DNA of 64,000 bases from Tolypothrix sp. NIES-4075. Its GTDB lineage: Bacteria > Cyanobacteriota > Cyanobacteriia > Cyanobacteriales > Nostocaceae. Both the position numbers and the translations under genes were made by a program. The notes under the pieces are model-generated. The model made no database searches. It saw only the letters and a program-made list of their open reading frames with translations, and was not told the DNA's origin. Shown here in pieces: positions 1 to 9,116 of this stretch; position 1 is the stretch's first letter, and each line of letters opens with the position of its first letter. Location: positions 1,246,459 to 1,310,458 of the forward strand of contig NZ_BDUC01000002.1 in the NCBI RefSeq assembly GCF_002218085.1, in the 5' to 3' direction.

Positions 1-2
1 CA

Positions 3-98
3 CAGTTAGGTCAATTTGGTGTCACCCCGCAACAAATGTTTGACCAAATGAACCTAACTTTACAACGGATGAAAACCGATTTAGGAAAACAGGCTTAG
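3..98 (+). CDS. C-terminal end of an unidentified protein (partial)
   Basis: An open frame runs from the left window edge to a TAG stop at 96-98 and gives 31 residues ending in LQRMKTDLGKQA. It is hydrophilic and probably helical. The rest of the gene lies outside the window, so no family can be named. It is followed at once by short tandem repeats, and the next gene (penicillin-binding protein) is on the other strand and converges on it. Confidence 0.45.
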   Translation, partial: QLGQFGVTPQQMFDQMNLTLQRMKTDLGKQA

Positions 99-107
99 AG
101 AAGTTAA

Positions 108-242
108 GAGTTAGTGGTTGGTTGTTAGTGGTTGGTTGTTAGTTGTTAGTTGTTAGTGGTTGGTTGTTAGTGGTTGGTTGTTAGTTGTTGCTTGCTCCAC
201 TACCCACTACCCACTACCCACTATCCACTATCTACTATCCAC
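108..242. repeat. Short tandem repeat tract (gttagtggttg / ccactaccca)
   Basis: Irregular tandem copies of gttagtggttg occupy about 108-190 and ccactaccca/ccactatcca about 197-242. The two halves are partly complementary, so the tract could fold on itself. It fills the gap between two converging genes. Similar tracts recur at 11.05, 17.1, 17.95, 43.6, 51.5 and 53.1 kb in this window. Confidence 0.8.
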
Positions 243-249
243 GCTCCTC

Positions 250-2184
250 CTAATTCTCATTGTCATTGGATTTGGGGCGAGGAAACTGCGATGGAGACTT
301 GAAGCTCTCTGCCGGAACATTCTTCAACGCTTTGAGCATAAAATCGCGCCAAATCGGTGCTACCATCACACCACCAGTAGCACCGCTTGCTAATTGTCTA
401 TTGTCGTCTCTACCCACCCAAACAGCAGTCGTTAACTGTGGCACAGTACCGACAAACCAAATATCCTTTTCTGAGGAAGTTGTTCCCGTCTTTCCAGCAG
501 CAGGACGACCGATCGCCGCATTTTTACCAGTACCGTTTTCAATTACCGATTGCATCGCATTAATGATTGATGCCGATGCCCAAGGATCGAGGACTTGCTG
601 GGGTTTAGGCGTGTTATCTAGCAATACATTACCACTACTATCAGTCACCCGCACAATTACCGTTGCGGGCGACTGCCAGCCATAATTAGCAAAGGTAGCA
701 TAAGCACTCGCCATTTCCAAAGGTGTGACACCGATCGCACCCAAAGGCAAAGAAGTCACCGGTTCCATCGGACTCATAATTCCTAAAGTGCGACAGGTTT
801 CGATAACTTTATTCATCCCCACAGCCTTACCAACTTTAATCACCGGGATGTTGCGAGATTGCTCTAGAGCGTGTCTAATCGACATCGCACCCCCAAAACC
901 GCCATCATAGTTTTTCGGATAGTACCAACCGTTACCATCGCGGTAGCTGACTGGGGCATCTACCACTGTCGAGTCTGGACTAAACTTCCCACTGGCAAAA
1001 GCAGTATAGTAAACAAACGGTTTAAAAGAAGACCCAGGCTGACGTTGAGCTTGAGTTGCCCGGTTAAACTCACTGGTTTTAGAATCTACACCACCCACCA
1101 ATGCTTTCACAAAATGGGTGCGGGGGTCAATTGACACTAATGCCATTTGATTCTTATATAACCCTTCACCCAAAAGTCTCTCATGCCACTTGCTGACAGT
1201 TTGCTCTGCCATGCGTTGAAAGTCAGCATCAACTGTGGTTTGTACGCGCATCCCACCTTTAATTAATGCGTCACGTCCAAACTTTTTCGCCAACTCTTGC
1301 GACACCGCATTAGTAACATAAGGTAAAGCACTACCCTGAAACGACCTAATTTTACCAAGTTTGATTTCTTGCTTGAGGGCTTCGTCGTAATCTTCCTGGG
1401 TGATCCAGTTCAATTCTCGCATCCGTCCTAAGACTTCTTTTTGTTTCTGCTTTGCCTTAGCCATGCTGACAAACGGGCTGAATTCTTCTGGTGCTTGAAT
1501 CAAACCCGCCATCATCGCCGATTCACCGATAGTTAAGCTTTCGGCGGACTTGTTAAAATAACTGCGAGCTGCGGTTTGCACGCCATAATTGTTATGACCC
1601 CAATACACTTGATTGAGGTACATTTCCAAAATTTGGTCTTTGCTGAGAATTTGCTCTAAGCGAATCGCCAGAACTGCCTCGGCAATTTTACGAGTAAAAG
1701 CACGCTTTTGAGACAAAAATAAATTTTTCACCAACTGCATGGTGATGGTGGAACCACCTTCTTTGACTCCACCAGCTGCCCAGTTTGTCACCACAGCACG
1801 TCCAACCCCACTGGGGTTAATTCCATGATGATCGTAGAAGTGACTATCTTCGCTGGCTAATACCGCCCGTTTTAAATTTGGCGAAATTCTATCTAACGAT
1901 ACGACTTCTCGGTTAGCTTCTCCGTGAACACTGGCTAAAAGTCTACCTTTAACGTCATAAATGTAAGTAGTTTCTGATGGAAAAAAGTTACGTAATTGTC
2001 TCACATCAGGCAAGTTCCGGAAACTAACGGCTAAACCCACTAGTCCTCCCGCGACAATCGAACTTGTTAGCATCGTCAGGGATAAAAGAGTGCCGCCAGT
2101 TACCTGACCTACTCCTTTGAAAAAGTCAAAACCTGATGATGCTTGACGTTGCGGTTGTTTTTCTTCAAAAGTCCTAGACGACAC
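250..2184 (-). CDS. Class A penicillin-binding protein (PBP1A-type, bifunctional)
   Basis: Bifunctional peptidoglycan synthase that polymerises lipid II and cross-links the strands at the outer face of the plasma membrane. The 644-residue product has one membrane helix (about 28-54), a GT51 glycosyltransferase domain with EDSHFY (Glu112) and GGSTITMQ (about 143-150), then a transpeptidase domain with the SxxK motif SSFK (385-388), SRN (443-445) and KTGT (565-568). All catalytic motifs are present. The start is GTG at 2182-2184, preceded on the minus strand by GAGGAAG at good spacing. It is divergent from tyrS across about 140-170 bp. Length fits the shorter cyanobacterial class A PBPs; which paralogue it is cannot be told. 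Confidence 0.95.
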   Translation of the reverse strand: MSSRTFEEKQPQRQASSGFDFFKGVGQVTGGTLLSLTMLTSSIVAGGLVGLAVSFRNLPDVRQLRNFFPSETTYIYDVKGRLLASVHGEANREVVSLDRISPNLKRAVLASEDSHFYDHHGINPSGVGRAVVTNWAAGGVKEGGSTITMQLVKNLFLSQKRAFTRKIAEAVLAIRLEQILSKDQILEMYLNQVYWGHNNYGVQTAARSYFNKSAESLTIGESAMMAGLIQAPEEFSPFVSMAKAKQKQKEVLGRMRELNWITQEDYDEALKQEIKLGKIRSFQGSALPYVTNAVSQELAKKFGRDALIKGGMRVQTTVDADFQRMAEQTVSKWHERLLGEGLYKNQMALVSIDPRTHFVKALVGGVDSKTSEFNRATQAQRQPGSSFKPFVYYTAFASGKFSPDSTVVDAPVSYRDGNGWYYPKNYDGGFGGAMSIRHALEQSRNIPVIKVGKAVGMNKVIETCRTLGIMSPMEPVTSLPLGAIGVTPLEMASAYATFANYGWQSPATVIVRVTDSSGNVLLDNTPKPQQVLDPWASASIINAMQSVIENGTGKNAAIGRPAAGKTGTTSSEKDIWFVGTVPQLTTAVWVGRDDNRQLASGATGGVMVAPIWRDFMLKALKNVPAESFKSPSQFPRPKSNDNEN

Positions 2185-2325
2185 GGCGATTCCACTTCCT
2201 CACTTGTAAATATAACTGTAATTTATTCGGCGAAGCAAGGCGGTTATTTTTTTGCAATTATAGTAGTTTGGCAGATCGGTTAGATGACAAATTGCCAGTA
2301 AAAATAACTAACTCAACTTCTAGCA

Positions 2326-3552
2326 ATGCAAAGCATAACTAATATTCAGTCTTCTAGTATGGCGCAAAATTTTTCTTGGCTACATCGTGGTTTAACTGAA
2401 ATTTTCCCACATAAGAGTAATTCTGACAGTGAAAGTGAAAGTTTAGAAAAGCTCTTGGCAACTACAGACCGACCTTTAAGGGTAAAATTCGGAATTGATC
2501 CTACAGGAGCGGAAATTCACCTAGGTCACAGCATTCTGGTGCGGAAACTGCGAAATTTTCAAGATGCCGGTCACACAGCAGTGCTGATTATTGGCGATTT
2601 TACAGCTCGCATTGGCGATCCGACTGGAAAATCTGAGGTACGACGCCAACTGACAGAGGTAGATGTAGCGCAAAACGCCCAAACTTATCTTGACCAAGTG
2701 CGTCCGATTTTAGATTTTGACACACCAGGGAGACTAGAGGTACGTTATAACTCCGAATGGCTCTCTAAACTTGACTTAGGAAAAATTTTAGAGTTACTTG
2801 CCACGATGACGGTGGGGCAGATGCTAGCAAAAGAAGGCTTCGCCGAACGTTATAAGAAAGAGAACCCAATTTTCCTTCATGAGTTCCTTTATCCGTTAAT
2901 GCAAGGTTATGATTCTGTGGCAGTGCAAGCTGATGTAGAATTAGGCGGTACTGACCAGAAATTTAACTTAGCTGTTGGGCGAGATTTACAACGTCATTTT
3001 GGGCAAAAACCTCAATATTGTGTGCTGTTACCTATTTTAAACGGTCTTGACGGTGTACAAAAAATGTCCAAATCTTTAGGTAATTATGTCGGTTTGTCAG
3101 AACACCCATCACAGATGTATCAAAAGTTGCAACAGGTTCCGGATAATTTGCTGGAAGATTATTTTCAACTGCTAACGGATTTACCTTTAGACAAGCTACC
3201 AGAAAAGCCGCGCGATCGCCAACAACTTCTCGCTTGGGATATTGTTCGACAATATCATGGCGAAACTGTCGCTAACGAAGCAAGAGTTGCCGCTAAAACA
3301 GGGGGACAAGGTGGTGCAGTCCCAGAATTTTCGTTATCAGAGGTTCAGTTTCCTGCTAAGTTATTTTCTATCCTCAATGTTAGCGGTTTGTGCAAAAGTG
3401 GTGGAGAAGGTAGGCGAAAAATTCAAGAAGGTGGAGTGCGTTTAAATGGCGATCGCATTACCGATATTGATACTACTTTCGATTCGCTAACCGATTTAGA
3501 AGGTAAAATTTTGCAACTAGGTAAAAATAAGTTTGTCCGCTTAGTGCCGTAA
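2326..3552 (+). CDS. tyrS: Tyrosyl-tRNA synthetase
   Basis: Charges tRNA-Tyr with tyrosine in the cytoplasm. Class I synthetase features are visible: HLGH in the N-terminal Rossmann fold, the motif GDFTARIGDPTGKSE, and KMSKS (in QKMSKSLGNY), followed by a C-terminal S4-like RNA-binding segment (GGVRLNGDRI). The open frame allows ATG at 2326 (408 aa) or an internal ATG at 2359 (397 aa, starting MAQNFSWLHRG). Neither has a clear ribosome binding site, and 2359 fits the family's usual N-terminus better. pyrF follows after a gap of 7-19 bases depending on its start, so the two are probably co-transcribed. Confidence 0.95.
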   Translation: MQSITNIQSSSMAQNFSWLHRGLTEIFPHKSNSDSESESLEKLLATTDRPLRVKFGIDPTGAEIHLGHSILVRKLRNFQDAGHTAVLIIGDFTARIGDPTGKSEVRRQLTEVDVAQNAQTYLDQVRPILDFDTPGRLEVRYNSEWLSKLDLGKILELLATMTVGQMLAKEGFAERYKKENPIFLHEFLYPLMQGYDSVAVQADVELGGTDQKFNLAVGRDLQRHFGQKPQYCVLLPILNGLDGVQKMSKSLGNYVGLSEHPSQMYQKLQQVPDNLLEDYFQLLTDLPLDKLPEKPRDRQQLLAWDIVRQYHGETVANEARVAAKTGGQGGAVPEFSLSEVQFPAKLFSILNVSGLCKSGGEGRRKIQEGGVRLNGDRITDIDTTFDSLTDLEGKILQLGKNKFVRLVP

Positions 3553-3571
3553 ATGAAGGGTGACAACACAT

Positions 3572-4294
3572 ATGAACGCTAAGAAGCGGATTATAGTTCC
3601 CTTAGATGTGCCAGATGAAGAAAGTGCGATCGCTCTAATAAACAAACTTGAGCAAGTCACTTTCTTCAAGGTTGGTTTGGAGTTGTTCACCAGCACTGGA
3701 CCGAAAATTTTAGATTTGCTAAAATCCCGCCAAAAGCGCATTTTCCTGGATTTGAAGTTTCACGACATCCCAAATACAGTCGCGGGTGCTTGTCGCAGTG
3801 CAGCTCGTTATGGTGTGGATTTGCTGACAATTCATGCTACATCTGGCACAGATGCCCTCAAAGCAGCTTCATCAGCGGTGCAAGAAGAAGCTGCAAAAGC
3901 CAATATAAAGCCACCAAAGTTGATTGCGATCACTTTGTTGACGAGTATTTCTTCTCGGCAATTGGCATTTGATTTGAAAATTCCTCTAGAATTGCCAGAA
4001 TATGCTCTTGCAATGGCGCTGATGGCTCAAGAAACTGGGTTGGATGGGGCAGTTTGTTCGCCGCAAGAGGTAGCACAATTACGGCAAACTTGCAAGGATG
4101 ATTTTTTGTTAGTTTGTCCGGGAATTAGACCGACTTGGGCAGATAAAGGAGATCAAAAGCGATCGCTTACACCAAAACAAGCGATCGCTTCTGGAGCCGA
4201 TTATCTCGTAATTGGGCGTCCGATCACCGCCGCCGCCGATCCACAATTAGCTTGGCAGAGAACTTGTGAGGAGTTAATAACTGTATCTGGGTAG
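3572..4294 (+). CDS. pyrF: Orotidine 5'-phosphate decarboxylase
   Basis: Catalyses the last step of UMP synthesis, OMP to UMP plus CO2. The family signature LDLKFHDIPNTV is present, with PLDVP near the N-terminus and the phosphate-binding IGRPIT near the C-terminus. Length (240 aa) is normal for the bacterial class I enzyme. A GTG at 3560 is in frame, but GAAGG at 3555-3559 sits at workable distance from ATG 3572 and overlaps the GTG context, so 3572 is preferred. It lies directly downstream of tyrS on the same strand. Two HIP1 octamers occur within the gene. Confidence 0.95.
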   Translation: MNAKKRIIVPLDVPDEESAIALINKLEQVTFFKVGLELFTSTGPKILDLLKSRQKRIFLDLKFHDIPNTVAGACRSAARYGVDLLTIHATSGTDALKAASSAVQEEAAKANIKPPKLIAITLLTSISSRQLAFDLKIPLELPEYALAMALMAQETGLDGAVCSPQEVAQLRQTCKDDFLLVCPGIRPTWADKGDQKRSLTPKQAIASGADYLVIGRPITAAADPQLAWQRTCEELITVSG

Positions 4295-4796
4295 TTAAAT
4301 TAAAAGATGATTCGTTCGTAATTAGCGTGAGTTCGTTCTTATTAGACATCTCCGGAAAAGATGTAGAGACGCGAAATTTCGCGTCTCTACAAAGGATTTC
4401 GGGCAACGCAGAATTAATTTCCACCAGATGTCTATTTGATTTGACCCCTCTCCAAACCTCTCCCCGCATCGGGGAGAGGCTTAAAAACATAATTTTCTTG
4501 ATATGATTCTTTTTATTTGCAGCTAAAAACAAGGGTTATGTGCCCCTCTCCAAAGCAGGAGAGGGGTTGGGGAGAGGTTCGTCAAACTCACGTTAATTAG
4601 CGGCTCAAGCCGCTAATTATTAGACAAAAAAGGAATTACAAATGTTAATCAAACCCGAATATTTGCAAAAGTGCAAAATCGAAGGGAGAAATAAAACTAT
4701 GAAGGCTTTTCGGAATTTGGTTAGGGACTGGAATTTAACTTAAAAATTAGTAGAACTTGTTGAAAGCTAAACTCAAGCAGAGCGATCGCATTCATT
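4295..4796. repeat. Intergenic repeat region with three hairpin-forming elements
   Basis: No gene is supported in these 500 bases. They hold a perfect 28-bp palindrome at 4363-4390 (GTAGAGACGCGAAA and its complement), a ctctcc-rich inverted repeat at about 4442-4580, and a perfect 11-bp stem with TCAA loop at 4594-4619 (TAATTAGCGGC). A 14-codon open frame at 4699-4743 follows GGGAG but is too short to call. The palindrome is one copy of a family found at least eight times in this window. Confidence 0.75.
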
Positions 4797-5489
4797 ATGT
4801 TTTTTGTCTCCCTGTCTTTATCGTTACATTTTCTCTCATCGTTCCCAGTCTCAGACTCAGAACGCATTTTTGGAGGCTCTGCCGCCAAAGTCATATATAA
4901 TCTGAGGCAGCAGCCCACAGTAGGCATTCCCTGGCACCAGAAAACGGGAAAGCTGTTTGCCAATGGTTCTCAACTTACACAGAGAAGGGACACAGGCAAG
5001 GAAAAATCTTTTTGTTCAGAGCAAAGTGTAGAAAATTTAATTACACCCCTTTTGCGTGATTTACCTAGTTATGCTAATCGCGCCAGTCAACGCGCCCGCC
5101 GTTTGAAAAGAAAAACGGACGTTTACAGTTACATGGCTCTGGCAGGAAAACCTGATTTTACTTCGTTGCCCCTGAACGCTGGTATAAATAATACAGATGC
5201 GCCGAAAAGCTCTGATGAAAAAGTTGAGCAGGTGTTTTTTACTACTTTAGAGCGGCAGTACACAAGTGGGCGATCGGTGCAATTGCAAGAATTTCACTGG
5301 CTGTTTTTAACGAAAAGCCAGAGTGGTTGGCGGATGGTAACAATGTTTTCGCAAATTGGTTCGTATCCAGTTACCAAAAATCAGCCAACACCCCCACGCA
5401 ATAGTAGTAATGGTACTGTTGCTCAAGGAATTAATGCTTGGTTGCGAGATTGTCGAGCAGGAACTATACGTATCAGTTCGGCGAATTAG
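4797..5489 (+). CDS. Hypothetical protein, cyanobacterial type
   Basis: A 230-residue open frame with codon use like its neighbours. The first 20 residues are hydrophobic (FFVSLSLSLHFLSSF) and could be a signal segment, but the stretch to about residue 75 reads poorly and the true N-terminus is uncertain. From about residue 85 the protein looks well structured (LLRDLPSYANR, then FFTTLERQY, FHWLFL, GWRMVTMFSQIGSYP, and a C-terminal AWLRDCRAG). I do not recognise a functional family. It stands alone between a repeat region and the converging uracil-DNA glycosylase gene. The C-terminal two thirds are very likely real coding sequence. Confidence 0.6.
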   Translation: MFFVSLSLSLHFLSSFPVSDSERIFGGSAAKVIYNLRQQPTVGIPWHQKTGKLFANGSQLTQRRDTGKEKSFCSEQSVENLITPLLRDLPSYANRASQRARRLKRKTDVYSYMALAGKPDFTSLPLNAGINNTDAPKSSDEKVEQVFFTTLERQYTSGRSVQLQEFHWLFLTKSQSGWRMVTMFSQIGSYPVTKNQPTPPRNSSNGTVAQGINAWLRDCRAGTIRISSAN

Positions 5490-5576
5490 AGAGCGCGATG
5501 ATAGTCCCTCACAGTTAGACTTTTTGCAAAAATGTGTGGTTGGATATGGAAAAGACCGACTTGTGCAAGAAATCTA

Positions 5577-5600
5577 TTGAGCGATAAATCGCTCACTACG
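5577..5600. repeat. Dispersed hairpin repeat (GAGCGATAAATCGCTC)
   Basis: The palindrome GAGCGATAAATCGCTC followed by ACTACG lies between two converging genes. Variants of the same element occur at about 9630, 21253, 47425 and 59335, always between genes. Confidence 0.7.
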
Positions 5601-5611
5601 AACAAGAGCGC

Positions 5612-6289
5612 TTATTGATGGCGAATTTCATCGAATTTGGCACGCACTGCTTGAATATCTTGCCACATCAACCATTTGGGAGCGTTTACTTCGCGGGAAG
5701 GGTTACGCAGCAAGTAAGATGGGTGGAAAATCGGCATACATAAACGCCCTTCCCATTCAATCCATTTTCCGCGAATTGTACCCATCGCTCCTTTGTCGCC
5801 AATTAAACCTTTGACGGCTGTTGCACCTGTCAAGAGAATAATTTTCGGGTCAACTAAGCGAAGTTGTTCAAATAAATAGGGTTTGCAAGCCGCCATTTCT
5901 TTACTTGAAGGTGCCCGGTTGTTTGGGGGTCGGCATTTATTTATGTTACAAATGTATACATCTTTTTCTGTATCCAGTTCGACTGATGCCAATATTTTCT
6001 CTAACAACTGTCCGGATCTGCCGACAAAGGGCAATCCGGTTTCGTCTTCATTTTGACCTGGTGCTTCTCCCACAATCATAATGAGTGCTTTGAGGTTGCC
6101 GCGTCCGACGACAGCATGAGTCCGATTTTCTCCTAATCCACAACGGTGGCACTCATTGCAATGTTGTGCCAATTCGGTCATGCTGGGGTAAGTGCCGCTG
6201 GGAATGGGAATTTTGGCATCTGTGGGAATCAAATCTTTTTGCTGAAAGTTGGAATTCTCAAAGAGGCTTAATTGATTTTCGTTGCTCAT
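5612..6289 (-). CDS. Type-4 (family 4) uracil-DNA glycosylase
   Basis: Removes uracil from DNA to start base-excision repair. The 225-residue product carries the family motif GEAPGQNEDETGLPFVG and the C-terminal HPSYLLR. Four cysteines of the [4Fe-4S] cluster typical of this family are visible: CHRC in the N-terminal third, NKCRPP, and ACKPY. It starts at ATG 6287-6289 and converges with the hypothetical gene at 4797-5489. The first 35 residues form a low-complexity extension before the core. Confidence 0.93.
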   Translation of the reverse strand: MSNENQLSLFENSNFQQKDLIPTDAKIPIPSGTYPSMTELAQHCNECHRCGLGENRTHAVVGRGNLKALIMIVGEAPGQNEDETGLPFVGRSGQLLEKILASVELDTEKDVYICNINKCRPPNNRAPSSKEMAACKPYLFEQLRLVDPKIILLTGATAVKGLIGDKGAMGTIRGKWIEWEGRLCMPIFHPSYLLRNPSREVNAPKWLMWQDIQAVRAKFDEIRHQ

Positions 6290-6449
6290 GAAAATGAAGA
6301 TGCTGACAGAGTGCGCCAGTCTAATAATTAATGTTTATTGGCGAACAAATAAATGCTACTTATATCTGTAGAGATTCTATTGTATCAATCAAATTGCCCG
6401 AAAATCCTTCATGATAAAAACAATGGTGTCTTAATGTGTTGGGGAAATT

Positions 6450-7145
6450 ATGTCATATACCCCACTTTTTTGCGATCGCACTGATGCTGGTGAGAAGCTG
6501 GCACAACAGATTGACTTAATCAAGCAAACTGCTCTGACAAAGCGACCAATTGTTTATGCTTTGCCAAGAGGAGGACTACCAGTAGCTGCACCTGTAGCGC
6601 GGATTTTGGGTTGTCCGCTGACGATTATGGTGGCGAAAAAGATTAGCCATCCGCAAAACCCGGAATTGGCAATTGGTGCGGTAACGGCTTCGGGGAATGT
6701 TCTTTGGAGTGAGCAAAAGTTATATAGCCGTAAAAATTATTTGCGATGGCGGCAGCCACTCGTTTCAGGAGTATCGCGTGAATTGGCTTTGAATGAAGCG
6801 ATCAACAAAGCTAAGTTACTTGAGGCACAATTAATTACTGGTTGTCCCCAGGTAAATACAGAAAATGCTACGGTTATTTTAATTGATGATGGCATCGCCA
6901 CGGGGATGACAATCGCTGTGGCAGCAATCGCAGCAAAAGCGCTTGGGTGCGCGTCAGTTTGGTTGTGTAGTCCTGTAGCGCCTTTAAAGTTGTTACCTTG
7001 GTTGAGTCAGTGGTGCGATCGCCTTATTATCTTGGAAACACCCGAACCGTTTTTAAGTGTTAGTAATTTTTATGCGGATTTTCCTCAAGTAGAATCCTCT
7101 GAAGCTCTTGTGTATCTCCAGCAACAGCAGCCGTTAACAGATTGA
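6450..7145 (+). CDS. Phosphoribosyltransferase-domain protein
   Basis: A type I phosphoribosyltransferase fold: the PRPP-binding motif appears as VILIDDGIATGMT at about residues 140-152, and the N-terminal part has YALPRGGLPVAAPVA, as in the stand-alone PRTase-domain proteins of bacteria. The acceptor substrate cannot be inferred. The gene begins at ATG 6450, preceded by GGGGAAATT, and is divergent from the uracil-DNA glycosylase gene. Such proteins are often annotated 'phosphoribosyltransferase' without an assigned reaction. Confidence 0.85.
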   Translation: MSYTPLFCDRTDAGEKLAQQIDLIKQTALTKRPIVYALPRGGLPVAAPVARILGCPLTIMVAKKISHPQNPELAIGAVTASGNVLWSEQKLYSRKNYLRWRQPLVSGVSRELALNEAINKAKLLEAQLITGCPQVNTENATVILIDDGIATGMTIAVAAIAAKALGCASVWLCSPVAPLKLLPWLSQWCDRLIILETPEPFLSVSNFYADFPQVESSEALVYLQQQQPLTD

Positions 7146-7430
7146 TAACTATTCAACTCGATTTCATGAGCGTTAATATTACCACAAAAGCAACCTTCTT
7201 TCTCAGTTAATTCAGTAAGTTCTTTCTTTCGGTGTATAACAATAACTTACAAGTAAAACTCTCGACAGAGATACCTTAATTGTTATTTTGCTACACCTAT
7301 AATTGAGTCCTTGTGATTACTCAATTTTGACGAATCCACTCAGACTTATATATAAGAGCAGTTACTGGTGATCCTAAAAGGCGTTTGCCAGGAACTTATT
7401 CGGCACTACGTAGCACCACAGGTAAATAAT

Positions 7431-7808
7431 ATGTATTTTGATCGTAACTCCCAACCCCATTTAGCAGTAGATAGTAATTTAAATCAGAGAAGCCACAGTG
7501 AACAGGGAAATATTAATAATGGGTTAACTGTTCCGGAAATAGCTACTTGTGTGGGTGGTTCTTTTGGCTTTATTGTGGTAGTGGTAGTTTTTTTTCTCAT
7601 GCTATCCAAACTGCGGACAGTTGTAGACAATAAAATCGTTTTTAGTATCAACAGTTTAAATAAACTTCCTTGTCAAAACTGCGAGTTTTTTTGCAGCAAC
7701 AATTACCTCAAGTGTGCTGTACAACCTTCGATGGTCATGACTGAAGAAGCAAAGAATTGCTCTGATTATTCGCCCAAAAATTCTAAATCCAGTCGGAAAA
7801 ATTTCTGA
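7431..7808 (+). CDS. Small membrane protein with cysteine-rich C-terminus, unknown function
   Basis: A 125-residue product from ATG 7431 (a GTG at 7368 would add 21 residues; the ATG has AGG upstream). One strong membrane helix (about 39-58, FGFIVVVVVFFLML) follows a polar N-terminus, and the C-terminal half holds four closely spaced cysteines (CQNCEFFCSNNYLKC) and a fifth at NCSDY. The pattern suggests a membrane-anchored, metal- or disulfide-containing domain. I do not recognise a family. The gene stands alone upstream of a DUF202 gene. Confidence 0.55.
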   Translation: MYFDRNSQPHLAVDSNLNQRSHSEQGNINNGLTVPEIATCVGGSFGFIVVVVVFFLMLSKLRTVVDNKIVFSINSLNKLPCQNCEFFCSNNYLKCAVQPSMVMTEEAKNCSDYSPKNSKSSRKNF

Positions 7809-7926
7809 CGCTAGTAAAATACTACTTATTACATATAACATAAAGATGCACAATGACAGGTAAGATAGCCTTGCCTGTCATTTTCAATAAAAAGGAAAAT
7901 ACGCGGTTTCTCTCTTAAAAGTTTTA

Positions 7927-8370
7927 ATGACAAAAAATTCTCAAGTAGACCGTCAGCGGGAGCATCAAGCGAACGAGCGCACGTTTTTGGCTTGGCTGCG
8001 AACTTCGATCGCTTTAATCGGTTTTGGGTTTGCGATCGCTCGATTCAGCTTATTTCTACATCAACTTCATTTTACCCTAACTCAACAAGAACCTCAGGTG
8101 CATCCAATCTTTAACTCGGAAAACCTTGGTGTCAGCTTAGTAATTTTTGGTATTGTAGTTATAGCTTTGGCAGCTTGGCATTATAACCAAGTTTTTTGGC
8201 AGATTGAACAGGGTAATTATCGCCCCAATCGCATAATGGTTTTAATAATCACCACTATTATGATGATTTTCGGAACACTCAGCATTCCTTTAGTTTTGTG
8301 GGCAAATAAACTGCATAGTCCCACTACTAATTCTACCCAACGTCGTCATCCTTCTTCAAATGACTTTTAA
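7927..8370 (+). CDS. DUF202 (YidH-type) membrane protein
   Basis: The 147-residue product has the DUF202 hallmark: an N-terminal hydrophilic stretch RQREHQANERTFLAWLRTSIA leading straight into the first of three membrane helices (about 30-50, 72-92 and 105-125). Function of the family is unknown; it sits in the plasma membrane. The stop codon abuts the stop of the converging, deleted SDR gene at 8371. A HIP1 site lies inside the gene. Confidence 0.88.
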   Translation: MTKNSQVDRQREHQANERTFLAWLRTSIALIGFGFAIARFSLFLHQLHFTLTQQEPQVHPIFNSENLGVSLVIFGIVVIALAAWHYNQVFWQIEQGNYRPNRIMVLIITTIMMIFGTLSIPLVLWANKLHSPTTNSTQRRHPSSNDF

Positions 8371-8652
8371 TTAACGACGTTCTTTCATCCCAAAAACTAG
8401 CCGAAATAATGGCTTCATCAAACCAGGAAGTAGTGCCTTTTCCACAAGGTTGTTTACTTGCTGCGGATCTCTCACATCTGTGGGAATGGCAAGCGCTTCT
8501 AGACCAAGTTCGCGTACTTCGATTGCAGCAGCTTCTAAACGGTCAGGTTGACGCGCTGCAAGTACAATATTATATCCTTGACGGGCAAATTCAAGTGCCG
8601 TTGCTTTGCCGATGCCTTGAGATGCACCTGTAATAATTACTGTATTAGTCAT
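8371..8652 (-). pseudogene. Short-chain dehydrogenase with large internal deletion
   Basis: The 93-residue frame from ATG 8650-8652 starts as a normal SDR: TNTVIITGASQGIGKATA is the NAD(P)-binding TGxxxGIG motif, followed by a dinucleotide-specificity loop and TDVRD. After about residue 72 it jumps to LLPGLMKPLFRLVFGMKERR, which has the character of the C-terminal end of a cyanobacterial SDR of about 260 residues. The NAG motif, catalytic Ser, Tyr and Lys are all absent. I read this as an in-frame deletion of roughly 160-170 codons (inference from family layout). An upstream in-frame start at 8712 is less likely. Confidence 0.75.
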
Positions 8653-9116
8653 AGAATTTTTGTTAGTTTGCTGCGCCTGGATGTAGTTTAGGCTTGGACG
8701 GGCGATCGCCACACCTATCTAGGGGGGAACATCTCAATGCAAGCAGCAGCGATACCCTGTAAGGGTATTGCTATATGAACGAATCTCGGTAATGGTGGCA
8801 AATATTGCACTGCTGACTCACAGCTTGTCGTCAGAAGTGCGATCGCTGTCCCCATAACCCAAAGTATCGGGGGTAATTGACGTTGGCGCATTTTAATAAA
8901 TTTAATATTCAAAATAATCGGTTCTATTTTTATTATTTAAAGTAAATGTGACACAAAGGTGACAATCAACTAGAAAAATGGCGTTGCATAATCCTAGGAT
9001 GAATCGTAGAGACGTTCCGCCGGAACGTCTCTACAATAGACATCTGTTGGAAATGAGACGCGATAAATCGCGTCTCTACAAAGGCGCTCAAAAAATCTCT
9101 AATTTTGCGAGGTTCT
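8653..9116. repeat. Intergenic region with two dispersed palindromes
   Basis: No convincing gene here. Two palindromes of the GTAGAGACG family stand 20 bp apart: 9006-9034 (GTAGAGACGTTCC and complement) and 9055-9076 (GAGACGCGATAAATCGCGTC). A 65-codon minus-strand frame (8715-8912) has a hydrophobic stretch but no ribosome binding site. Confidence 0.6.

Noticed and set aside
8715..8912. 65-codon minus-strand frame with a lipoprotein-like stretch (TAIALLTTSCES)
   Set aside because: The position before Cys does not fit a lipobox, there is no ribosome binding site, and the C-terminal part looks non-coding.
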